A DNA stretch of 7,212 nt from an uncultured Lachnospiraceae bacterium (lineage in GTDB: Bacteria > Bacillota > Clostridia > Lachnospirales > Lachnospiraceae), in assembly GCA_910588885.1 (NCBI GenBank), contig CAJUSQ010000138.1:1-7212 (forward strand), read 5' to 3'. Of this stretch, positions 1-5,645 are shown piece by piece. The position numbers and the translations under genes were made by a program. The notes under the pieces are model-generated. The model made no database searches. It was not told the DNA's origin and saw nothing but the letters and a program-made list of their open reading frames with translations. Every line of letters starts with the position of its first letter. Position 1 is the first letter of the stretch.

Positions 1-145
1 TACTGTTCACACCCATGGCGTTCACAGTAACGAATCCGGCCTATTTAAAGTTGCCTTACGGCAAGAGGCCGTATTCTGGCCCCATTCCTGTATTGGCCTG
101 TGGCCATGCAGCACAGTGCACGGCCCAGAAGTGAGCAGTAACGAA
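1..145. repeat. Structured intergenic repeat cluster downstream of spoIIIAH
   Basis: No convincing gene lies in 1-181. The stretch is rich in repeats. TACTGTTCAC at 1-10 is nearly the reverse complement (9 of 10) of GTGAGCAGTA at 131-140. CAGTAACGAA occurs twice in direct orientation, at 25-34 and 136-145. TACTGT (1-6) also pairs with ACAGTA (24-29). Between these arms are two hairpins. One has a 6-bp outer stem, 37-42 with 66-71, enclosing TTGCC/GGCAA at 51-55 and 60-64. The other has a 10-bp stem, 88-92 plus 94-98 with 102-111, one bulged base, one wobble pair and a 3-base loop. The density of paired arms suggests a mobile or REP-like intergenic repeat cut by the window edge. No T-run follows the hairpins on either strand, so a classical terminator for spoIIIA is not supported. 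Confidence 0.45.
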
Positions 146-181
146 CACTTCCGTGATTCCCTTTACAGCCCAACTAAGTCC

Positions 182-970
182 TTATTCCTCCGCCGTAGTA
201 TCGGCCGTCGCCTGGATCGGGGTAATTACAATATTTTCTCCGGCAATATTGGTTTTCCGTTTCACGATATCCTCTACCTGCGCCCGCTTGGCATCGGTAA
301 CATCTCCCATATTCAGCACCACATCCGCATTTTCATCGGTAATGCTGACAACTACATCCGTAAAGCCTTTGGCTTCCAGCAGCATTTCCGCCGCCGCTTC
401 CCGCTCTGCAATTTCCGTCATTTTAATCATGGCGTCCACGGCTGCCTGCTTCTGCTGCTCCGTAATTTCGGCATTGTTAATGACCTCCAGCAGGGTTTCC
501 TTATTCTTGGAGCGGATCTGCTCCCGGTTCAGCTTCATTTCGGCAGCAAAATTCAGATTTCCCACGGTGTTGCTGGTAAGCACCGCTTCTCCCGGATTTT
601 CAATTTCTTCCGAGGAGCCCGTCGTCCCCTCTGCCAGCTCGATGTTCTCTTCCTGGCCGGCCTGGGCCGTCTCCGTTCCCTCTTCACTTCCGGCCTGGGC
701 CGTTTCCGCCCCCGTGGCCGCCGCGTCTTCATTCTGGGTTCCTTCCGCCAGTGTTTCACTGTTGTCCTCGGTATCGGTGAAAATATCTTCTGCCGTAAAC
801 ATATCTTCATCCGATATCTCATATGTATCCTCGGACAGTCCCGAGCTGGCTTCCTGGGCGGACTTATCATTGATCTTGCTTCCGGTATATTGTAAATAGC
901 CTGCTACCGCAATCATCAATGCCAGGGCCGTGATAATGATCTGGTTCTTTTTGAAAATTTTTTTCAACAC
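182..970 (-). CDS. spoIIIAH: Stage III sporulation protein SpoIIIAH
   Basis: SpoIIIAH is the mother-cell membrane protein whose extracellular domain binds forespore SpoIIQ across the intermembrane space, linking the two halves of the SpoIIIA-SpoIIQ channel. The 262-residue product starts with a basic stretch (MLKKIFKKNQ) and one membrane segment at about residues 10-28. A long acidic, Ala/Glu/Thr-rich linker follows (about 30-130). The C-terminal ring-building (YscJ/FliF-like) domain spans about 135-250 and ends in an IVITPI strand. The protein is longer than the roughly 220-residue Bacillus subtilis homologue, and the extra length is in the linker, which contains an 11-residue tandem duplication. 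The start is GTG at 970, immediately followed by TTG at 967. A strong AGGAGGT lies at 975-981, and TTG has the more usual spacing, so either codon may be used. It is the last gene of the operon, 12 bases after spoIIIAG. Identity is firm from synteny and architecture; the exact start is not. Confidence 0.95.
   Translation of the reverse strand: MLKKIFKKNQIIITALALMIAVAGYLQYTGSKINDKSAQEASSGLSEDTYEISDEDMFTAEDIFTDTEDNSETLAEGTQNEDAAATGAETAQAGSEEGTETAQAGQEENIELAEGTTGSSEEIENPGEAVLTSNTVGNLNFAAEMKLNREQIRSKNKETLLEVINNAEITEQQKQAAVDAMIKMTEIAEREAAAEMLLEAKGFTDVVVSITDENADVVLNMGDVTDAKRAQVEDIVKRKTNIAGENIVITPIQATADTTAEE
647..712 (-). repeat. 33-bp tandem duplication in the spoIIIAH linker
   Basis: Two adjacent 33-base units, 680-712 and 647-679, match at 26 of 33 positions by hand alignment. 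They encode the 11-residue units GAETAQAGSEE and GTETAQAGQEE (SpoIIIAH residues 87-97 and 98-108). The repeat is in frame and lies inside the acidic linker between the membrane segment and the ring-building domain, so copy-number change would lengthen the linker without breaking the protein. Confidence 0.8.
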
Positions 971-974
971 ACTT

Positions 975-981
975 ACCTCCT
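975..981 (-). promoter_or_regulatory. Ribosome binding site of spoIIIAH
   Basis: AGGAGGT on the minus strand sits in the 12-base spoIIIAG-spoIIIAH gap. It is 4 bases from the GTG at 970 and 7 bases from the TTG at 967, which leaves the true initiation codon ambiguous by one residue. Confidence 0.7.
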
Positions 982-982
982 G

Positions 983-1555
983 TTAATTCATCTTAACTAC
1001 CTTAATTTTATGAGCCTCAATCGGAAATAATGCTAAAATCGCTTCGGAAATATTTTTTATTACAATGGAATTTTCTCCGCCTTCCGCCACCACCAGCACG
1101 CCTTCCACCTTGGGGTTAATTTCCTTTGTCACAAAGGGGCTCTCCTGCTGAGTACCGTCCCGGATATATACGGAGGCTTCCTGGGAGCTTACGGCGCTGT
1201 TTTCCCGGTTCAGGCCCTGTCCGTCCGCTTCTTTCGTCTGCTCCTCCGTCCGGATCCTGTCCTTTTCCACCACCGATTCCCCGGTATCTTTTAAGGTGAT
1301 CATGACCTTCACCTTTCCCACCCCGTCCACGGCTGCCAAGGTCTGCTCCAGCTGGCGTTCCAGGCTCTTCCGGTACGTATCCCGGCCGCTTTCCGAGGAA
1401 GTCCCCGCTGAGGCAGCGGCCGTTTCCCCCTCCTTTGAAGCATCCTTTTTTTCTTCCGTGGGAATTGTGAGCACCAGCAGCAGAATTCCCGTCAGGGCCG
1501 CCGCCAGCAAATAGGATTTATTTATTTTTTTCAATTTATCCAATCCAAACTTCAT
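983..1555 (-). CDS. spoIIIAG: Stage III sporulation protein SpoIIIAG
   Basis: SpoIIIAG forms the large oligomeric ring of the SpoIIIA-SpoIIQ channel in the intermembrane space and is related to the ring proteins of type III secretion and flagella (established for the family). The 190-residue product has a basic N-terminus (MKFGLDKLKKINK) and one membrane helix at about 14-31. A short polar linker follows (about 32-58), then the ring-building domain. In that domain the helix YRKSLERQLEQTLAAVDGVG leads into the strand KVKVMITLKD (81-90). A charged insertion (about 92-140) corresponds to the family's extra beta region, and the closing part is GVLVVAEGG (152-160), a helix with ISEAILALFPI, and the strand KIKVVKM. 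It is somewhat shorter than the B. subtilis protein. ATG at 1555 has AGGAGGG at 1563-1569, which overlaps the end of spoIIIAF; only 3 bases separate the two genes, suggesting translational coupling. Confidence 0.95.
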   Translation of the reverse strand: MKFGLDKLKKINKSYLLAAALTGILLLVLTIPTEEKKDASKEGETAAASAGTSSESGRDTYRKSLERQLEQTLAAVDGVGKVKVMITLKDTGESVVEKDRIRTEEQTKEADGQGLNRENSAVSSQEASVYIRDGTQQESPFVTKEINPKVEGVLVVAEGGENSIVIKNISEAILALFPIEAHKIKVVKMN

Positions 1556-1558
1556 GGC

Positions 1559-2116
1559 CTATCCCTCCTGCACCATTATCTGCACCTGGCTGTCCGCCAC
1601 TTCATAAAATTCCACAATTTTCTGTTTCAGCTCCCGTACCCCCGGATAGGCGCTGCTGTTGTCCTGAAATGTAATTTTTTCAATCAAAACCCCCTCCTCT
1701 CCCCCGTCGGGAATAACCGAAAGGGCCACCGAAGTCACCCGGCAGTCCCGGGAAAGCTTCACCTCGGCCGAAAGGGTCTGCAGGTTTTCCTCCTGGGCCA
1801 TCAGGGAAATGTCCTTGGCAATGGCTTTTTCATATTCCTCCCGGTACGCCGTCTGCTGCAGCTCCTCTAAGCCGGCCAGATCCAGCCGGACGGTGTCCAT
1901 TTCCTGCCAAAAGGATTCATAGGAAATCCGCTCCAGAAGCACATCGGGATGCCGGAAAAATTCCAGTACCGGAGAAACCAGGAGCACCACCAGCAAAAGC
2001 CCACCGAAGAACCGGACATACTTCTGGTAATTGCTTTTCGGCAATAGATGCAGTACTGCCGTCATTAATATGTAAAAATATACTAAATTCTTAATCCAAT
2101 CATATATCCCCTGCAT
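1559..2116 (-). CDS. spoIIIAF: Stage III sporulation protein SpoIIIAF
   Basis: SpoIIIAF is a component of the SpoIIIA-SpoIIQ channel with two N-terminal membrane helices and a soluble domain of the ring-building type. The 185-residue product shows hydrophobic segments at about 9-25 and 36-53, separated by the basic turn PKSNYQKYVR, which is typical of the family. A charged helical region follows (about 70-108, rich in Glu and Lys), then an alpha/beta domain at about 110-185 with strands around LSAEVKLS, VTSVALSVIPD and VQIMVQEG. The ATG at 2116 has AAGGAG at 2124-2129 with a 7-base spacer. The 25-base gap to spoIIIAE is one of the longer ones in the operon, and I saw no clear internal promoter in it. 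Identity rests on the helix pattern and the fixed position between AE and AG. Confidence 0.93.
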   Translation of the reverse strand: MQGIYDWIKNLVYFYILMTAVLHLLPKSNYQKYVRFFGGLLLVVLLVSPVLEFFRHPDVLLERISYESFWQEMDTVRLDLAGLEELQQTAYREEYEKAIAKDISLMAQEENLQTLSAEVKLSRDCRVTSVALSVIPDGGEEGVLIEKITFQDNSSAYPGVRELKQKIVEFYEVADSQVQIMVQEG

Positions 2117-2141
2117 ATCTGCACTCCTTCTTTCGGACGTT

Positions 2142-3308
2142 TCAACGGTTCCAGGTGGTAGATGCCGTCACCAGTGCAATGGTTACCAGCAGCATCACGT
2201 TTGCGGTCACCAGAATTTTCCCCATCAGCCTGGCTCCTTCCCCCATGCCGCTGATACAGCCTGCCAGGCGTTTATCGGCAATGGGCTGGACTACAGCCGC
2301 CGCCAGCTTGTAAAACAGGGCCATAATCCCTACCTTTATCAGAGGTCCCATGCACAGCAGTAGCAAAATCAGGATTCCCGCCAGGCCCACGCCGTTTTTG
2401 ATAATGATCCCGGAACCTACCATAATCTCCGCCACCGCGTTTACGGAATTGCCGAATCCCGGCAGCATACTTGCCGTCCGGGCAAAGGCGCTTGTCCGAA
2501 AGCTGTCGATGACCGGGGTCAGAAGCCCCTGCACCACATTGATGCCGATCACCAATGTAAACAGGAATTTCAGCAGCCATTCCACCGCCCCCTGCAGCAA
2601 TCCCGTAAACCGGGATATCATCTCTTCTTTGGTAAGATGGTTCAAAAGCTCCATCATAATGTAAATATTCACCGCCGGAACGGCCACATAAGTCAATACC
2701 ATTTCGATCAAATAGATGACAAACAGCGTCAGTTCATAGAAGCCCATTGCCGTTATCGTTCCGGTGGAAAAAACCATGGTCAGGCAGAATGCCGGCATCA
2801 GCGCCCGCATAAAGTCCAGCATCAGCGCCAGATTTTCTTCTAAAATCCCGCTCATCAGGGAAAAGGATTTCAGCAAAAGGGCCAAAAGTATCATATAAAC
2901 AATATAGAAGCTGATATCCGTCACCGCCGCATTTTCAAATACATTGGCAAACTGATACAGCAGGGCAAAGGCCGACACCAAAAGGACGATTTGTATCAGA
3001 TAGCCCCGGCTTTGGCCCACTTCCTGAAAAACAGTTCCCCATATCGTATTCCAAAGCCATTTTTTATCAATTTCCTCCCCGGCAATCAGCTTCTCCACCA
3101 GCCCCTTAAAATCAAAGGAAACGGTTTCCTGCTCCTTCAGCAGCTCATCCAGCTGTGAAAAATCCACTTCTTCCAGGGGGGATAAATCCACTTCCTCCCT
3201 GGAAGCATCTTGTTTCGAACTGGTGTTCCAATCTCCCTTTTCCCGCGCCTGTACCTGCATTCCGGCCAGAAGCATACATCCCAGGGCCAGTAACCATATT
3301 TTTTTCAT
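2142..3308 (-). CDS. spoIIIAE: Stage III sporulation protein SpoIIIAE
   Basis: SpoIIIAE is the large polytopic membrane protein of the SpoIIIA channel; its precise role is uncertain. From ATG at 3308 the product has 388 residues, the usual family size. It begins with a signal peptide, MKKIWLLALG and a hydrophobic core ending near residue 21 at MQVQA, followed by a polar, acidic extracytoplasmic segment (about 22-95). Several membrane helices then follow, around 102-122, 133-153, 165-185, 190-215, 243-265, 308-335 and 365-382. Between them are the glycine-rich loop SMLPGFGNSVNAVAEIMVGS (280-299) and the amphipathic KRLAGCISGMGEGAR. The frame stays open upstream to a GTG at 3338. I prefer ATG 3308 because it puts the signal peptide at the N-terminus and has GGAGG at 3313-3317, although the spacing is short. 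The gap to spoIIIAD is then 40 bases. Confidence 0.95.
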   Translation of the reverse strand: MKKIWLLALGCMLLAGMQVQAREKGDWNTSSKQDASREEVDLSPLEEVDFSQLDELLKEQETVSFDFKGLVEKLIAGEEIDKKWLWNTIWGTVFQEVGQSRGYLIQIVLLVSAFALLYQFANVFENAAVTDISFYIVYMILLALLLKSFSLMSGILEENLALMLDFMRALMPAFCLTMVFSTGTITAMGFYELTLFVIYLIEMVLTYVAVPAVNIYIMMELLNHLTKEEMISRFTGLLQGAVEWLLKFLFTLVIGINVVQGLLTPVIDSFRTSAFARTASMLPGFGNSVNAVAEIMVGSGIIIKNGVGLAGILILLLLCMGPLIKVGIMALFYKLAAAVVQPIADKRLAGCISGMGEGARLMGKILVTANVMLLVTIALVTASTTWNR

Positions 3309-3348
3309 TCCGCCTCCATATCCTCTCCGCTCATGCACCTTCCGTCCC

Positions 3349-3738
3349 TTACTGGCTTAAAAACTGGCTGATGGTTTCCAACAACGCCAAAAGCACCGGC
3401 ATACTGCTGACCAGGATCGACAGCTTTCCAAACAGCTCAATCTGCCCTGCCACCGCCTGATATCCGGCATCCCGGCACAAGCTTGCGGAAAATTCCGCCA
3501 CATAGGTTATACCGATCATTTTCAGCAGGATCGCCACGTAGCGGGAATCCAGGCGGATATAATTCTGAATCTGATTGATGGCATTCAACACGATCTGGAG
3601 CTTCGTTACCAGGAAAAAGAAAATGCACAGGCAGGCCGCCATCGTCAGGAAAATTTCATATTCCGGCCTTCCCACCTTCACCTGCAGGGCCAGTAATACC
3701 GCAGCCAGCCCGATCATTGCAATTTTTATCATATCCAT
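3349..3738 (-). CDS. spoIIIAD: Stage III sporulation protein SpoIIIAD
   Basis: SpoIIIAD is a small membrane protein of the channel complex. It is related in sequence to SpoIIIAC and, with it, is thought to form part of the inner membrane base. The product is 129 residues, the usual length. Membrane segments are visible at about 4-21, 28-46, 66-84 and 103-121. The conserved stretch LLKMIGITYVAEFSASLCRD, followed by AGYQAVAGQIELFGK, is characteristic of the family. ATG at 3738 has GGGAGG at 3746-3751 with a 7-base spacer, and this site overlaps the stop codon of spoIIIAC, so translation of the two is probably coupled. Confidence 0.96.
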   Translation of the reverse strand: MDMIKIAMIGLAAVLLALQVKVGRPEYEIFLTMAACLCIFFFLVTKLQIVLNAINQIQNYIRLDSRYVAILLKMIGITYVAEFSASLCRDAGYQAVAGQIELFGKLSILVSSMPVLLALLETISQFLSQ

Positions 3739-3750
3739 ACGACGGCCTCC

Positions 3751-3945
3751 CTACAGTGCAAACAAATTTTTGATCGTCTCAAACAGTTCATAAATATAAG
3801 GAACGATCCAGAAAAGCACAATGATCAATCCGGCCAGGCTGGTCAAGAACGCATGTTCTTCTCTGCCGCTGTGCTTTAATACCTGACTGATTACCGTCAC
3901 CAAAATCCCTACGGCAGCTATTTTAAAAATCAAATTTATGCTCAT
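3751..3945 (-). CDS. spoIIIAC: Stage III sporulation protein SpoIIIAC
   Basis: SpoIIIAC is a very small two-helix membrane protein of the SpoIIIA channel. The product has 64 residues, with helices at about 5-23 and 33-54. The short connecting loop LKHSGREEHAF matches the conserved Lys-x-Ser-Gly-Arg-(D/E)-E motif of the family. It resembles the first part of SpoIIIAD, which is encoded next. ATG at 3945 is preceded by GGGAGGG at 3949-3955, with a rather short spacer of 3-4 bases. Twelve bases separate it from spoIIIAB. A gene this short would be weak on its own, but the motif and position make it secure. Confidence 0.96.
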   Translation of the reverse strand: MSINLIFKIAAVGILVTVISQVLKHSGREEHAFLTSLAGLIIVLFWIVPYIYELFETIKNLFAL

Positions 3946-3957
3946 AAGCCCTCCCTG

Positions 3958-4476
3958 CTATATCAGTATCAGGACGCAGAACAATCCGCCCATAATGCTA
4001 AGGCACTGATATACTTTCTGTTTGGCAGCCAGTTCCTCCTGTGCCTGTACGATTTTCGTATCAATCTGCTGGATGCACAGGGAAATGTGGTTCAGCTGCA
4101 TTTCCCCGTCCAGATATCCGAAGGTTTCCCCCAAATGCAAAAACAGTTCCCATTCCTCTCCGGAAAAATAGAAGCCGTCCTTTTTTCCCTCCAGCACGTC
4201 CTTCCAGATCCGGAAAAGCTCCCGGTCTGTTTCCATCCCTTCTGCCACTTCCTTTAAAAAGCTGCAAAAGGGTTCCTTTCCCCGGGATGCCATATGTAAA
4301 AACGCTTCCCCCAAGGGCGTTTTCCCATAGGAGATCTCCCCGGACAGCATCAGCAGCAGTTCCTTCAGGCCAATGAGCTGTTTGACATGCTCCGACAGCC
4401 TCTGCCGCAACTGCAGGCCGTATATCAGGGAGGAAAATAAAATCAGCCCCGCTCCTGCCAGTTTCAGCATAACCAT
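3958..4476 (-). CDS. spoIIIAB: Stage III sporulation protein SpoIIIAB
   Basis: SpoIIIAB is an inner-membrane component of the channel, distantly similar to the GspF-type platform proteins of type II secretion and type IV pili, and likely to work with the SpoIIIAA ATPase. The 172-residue product has hydrophobic segments at both ends (about 4-20 and 157-172) around a helical cytoplasmic domain. Family-typical features are EISYGKTPLGEAF at 47-59, a LxxLGETFGYLD segment near 113-123, and a helical run with IQQIDTKIVQAQEELAAKQK before the last membrane segment. The ATG at 4476 lies inside spoIIIAA, giving a 13-base overlap. AAAGG precedes it closely. A second ATG at 4470 would shorten the protein by two residues and cannot be excluded. 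The overlap implies translational coupling with the ATPase. Confidence 0.95.
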   Translation of the reverse strand: MVMLKLAGAGLILFSSLIYGLQLRQRLSEHVKQLIGLKELLLMLSGEISYGKTPLGEAFLHMASRGKEPFCSFLKEVAEGMETDRELFRIWKDVLEGKKDGFYFSGEEWELFLHLGETFGYLDGEMQLNHISLCIQQIDTKIVQAQEELAAKQKVYQCLSIMGGLFCVLILI

Positions 4477-5435
4477 TCCAGCCTTTCGTTTAAAATCTTG
4501 ATTTCCCGTCCCTTGTCCTCTTTTTTCCGCAGAAAAAGATAACGCTCAAAAAATCCCTGTTCCAGCCACTTTGCCAGATAAGGCTTCTGCTTCATTTCCT
4601 CTACGCTCTCCCCATGCATGGTACCGATGAGCCGGCAGCCGCAGTGCAGGGCATATTCCACCGCTTCATAATCCGCCTGACCCCCCAACTCGTCCACCCC
4701 CAGCACCTGGGGCGACATGGAACGCAGCAGCATCAGCATTCCTTCCGATTTTGGACAAGCGTCCATCACATCCGTACGGGGCCCCAAATCGTTCTGGGGA
4801 ACTCCCAGATAACAGGCCGCCAGCTCGCTGCGCTCGTCCACCACGCCTACCTTCAGCCCCGGATATTCCCGGTTCCCCAAAGACAGCTGCCGGATCAAAT
4901 CCCGAAGAAGCGTTGTCTTTCCGGCTCCCGGAGACGAAAAAATCAACGTATTATAAACGGAATTCCCCTGCCTAAGATGCGGCAGCACCGAATCCCCGCA
5001 GCCCTTTTGTTCTCCTGCAATTCTGATATTTAAAAAAGAAATCTGCCTTAATGTCTTCACGTTTCCGTTTTCACAGACTGCTTTTCCGGCAATCCCAACC
5101 CGGTGTCCTCCCTGAATCGTCAAAAAGCCCGCCCGCAGCTCTTCCTCAAAGGCATACAGGGAATACTTGCTCATCCGGGACACCAGCTCCTGAATGTCTT
5201 CCCGGGAAACATAATACGCGTTTTGCAGATATTTGGTCAGTTCCTTTGCGCCCGGATCCCAGAACCACTCACCGCTCCCCGTGTCCAGCAGCAGCGGCGC
5301 ACCGATGCGCAGCCTGATTTCCTCCGGCCGTTCCCGCAGGGCGAACCCGGCCTGTAAAAACCCTTTCAGATGCTGGGGAAAGATCCTTTGCAGCTCCTCT
5401 GTCTTCGCATCCTTTTTCCAATTTACTTCCTGCAT
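4464..5435 (-). CDS. spoIIIAA: Stage III sporulation protein SpoIIIAA, channel ATPase
   Basis: SpoIIIAA is a cytoplasmic P-loop ATPase related to the secretion ATPases of type II/IV systems. It is thought to energise or assemble the mother-cell side of the SpoIIIA-SpoIIQ channel. From ATG at 5435 the product has 323 residues. The N-terminal domain carries RPEEIRLRIGAPL (36-48) and EEELRAGFLTIQGGHRVGIA (97-116). The ATPase core shows Walker A SSPGAGKTT at 167-175 (Lys173), VVDERSELA at 198-206, a Walker B-type segment VLGVDELGG (244-252, Asp248 and Glu249), and GTMHG at 271-275. No membrane segment is seen, as expected. The frame runs on to a TTG at 5486, but that codon lies upstream of the putative -10 element. 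ATG 5435 has AAAGGAG at 5445-5451 with a 9-base spacer and gives a normal family length, so it is chosen. It is the first gene of the operon. Confidence 0.96.
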   Translation of the reverse strand: MQEVNWKKDAKTEELQRIFPQHLKGFLQAGFALRERPEEIRLRIGAPLLLDTGSGEWFWDPGAKELTKYLQNAYYVSREDIQELVSRMSKYSLYAFEEELRAGFLTIQGGHRVGIAGKAVCENGNVKTLRQISFLNIRIAGEQKGCGDSVLPHLRQGNSVYNTLIFSSPGAGKTTLLRDLIRQLSLGNREYPGLKVGVVDERSELAACYLGVPQNDLGPRTDVMDACPKSEGMLMLLRSMSPQVLGVDELGGQADYEAVEYALHCGCRLIGTMHGESVEEMKQKPYLAKWLEQGFFERYLFLRKKEDKGREIKILNERLEWLC

Positions 5436-5444
5436 GCTCCTTGT

Positions 5445-5451
5445 CTCCTTT
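5445..5451 (-). promoter_or_regulatory. Ribosome binding site deciding the spoIIIAA start
   Basis: AAAGGAG on the minus strand lies 9 bases before the ATG at 5435 and supports that codon over the upstream in-frame TTG at 5486. A second AAGGAG-like run sits too close to the ATG to be the main site. Confidence 0.75.
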
Positions 5452-5467
5452 CCACTGCTTATTCCTA

Positions 5468-5496
5468 TATATATGAGATGGGACAAGATTTATGAC
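5468..5496 (-). promoter_or_regulatory. Putative sigma-E promoter of the spoIIIA operon
   Basis: On the minus strand GTCATAAA (5489-5496) is followed, after 13 bases, by CATATATA (5468-5475). This fits the known sigma-E pattern of an ATA in the -35 region, 16-18 bases, and an ATA in a CATA-type -10 region; here the ATA-to-ATA distance is 16. The start site would fall near 5460, giving a leader of about 25 bases that contains the spoIIIAA ribosome binding site. In B. subtilis the operon is transcribed from a sigma-E promoter at this place, so position and biology agree. The -10 has a T where the usual CATACA has a C. Confidence 0.7.
5481..5487 (+). promoter_or_regulatory. Possible SpoIIID binding site within the spoIIIA promoter
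   Basis: GGACAAG reads on the plus strand between the putative -10 and -35 elements of the spoIIIA promoter. It matches the core of the SpoIIID recognition sequence (RRACAR within WWRRACARNY), with mismatches at one of the two leading W positions and at the final Y. SpoIIID is a mother-cell regulator that switches off many early sigma-E genes, and a site here would block the polymerase. A 7-base match arises easily by chance, so this rests mainly on location. Confidence 0.35.
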
Positions 5497-5526
5497 AAAA
5501 AGCGTTTCAGGAAATTGCGAGATTTA

Positions 5527-5555
5527 TTGACTTTTCCCCCTAAGATTATTATACT
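5527..5555 (+). promoter_or_regulatory. Putative sigma-A promoter of the aminotransferase gene
   Basis: TTGACT at 5527-5532 and TATACT at 5550-5555 are separated by exactly 17 bases, each one base away from the vegetative consensus (TTGACA, TATAAT). Transcription would begin around 5562, leaving a leader of about 80 bases before the ATG at 5646. The leader contains a GC-rich stretch (about 5596-5622), but I see no strong terminator or recognisable riboswitch in it. The element diverges from the spoIIIA promoter, with about 30 bases between the two -35 elements. Confidence 0.7.
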
Positions 5556-5628
5556 TATTTTCAGAGCATCAACGCTATTGAAACCAATGAAACATCCGCG
5601 CAGGCGCTGCTGCCCGGCCCGGAGAAAT

Positions 5629-5635
5629 AAAGGAG
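5629..5635 (+). promoter_or_regulatory. Ribosome binding site of the aminotransferase gene
   Basis: AAAGGAG lies 10 bases before the ATG at 5646, the first in-frame start, and supports that choice. Confidence 0.75.
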
Positions 5636-5645
5636 AAATTGCATC

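Noticed and set aside
106..117. ATGCAGCACAGT found near both ends of the window (106-117 and 7179-7190), as if flanking an inserted unit
   Set aside because: A 12-base match is expected about once by chance in a window of this size, and the core spoIIIA operon is not a mobile cargo.
153..899. Long plus-strand frames antisense to spoIIIAH (up to about 250 codons)
   Set aside because: They are low-complexity Ser- or Arg/Phe/Gly-rich complements of the acidic SpoIIIAH coding sequence with no domain signature; the minus-strand gene is certain.
3270..3308. Possible lipobox (LALGC) at the SpoIIIAE N-terminus
   Set aside because: The cysteine is too close to the N-terminus and the residues before it do not fit the lipobox; a standard signal peptide ending near residue 21 fits better.
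5544..5627. Open plus-strand frame ending in a plausible-looking tail (ALLPGPEK) just before the aminotransferase ribosome binding site
   Set aside because: It has no start codon after the upstream stop and overlaps the -10 element; a decayed gene remnant is possible but unsupported.
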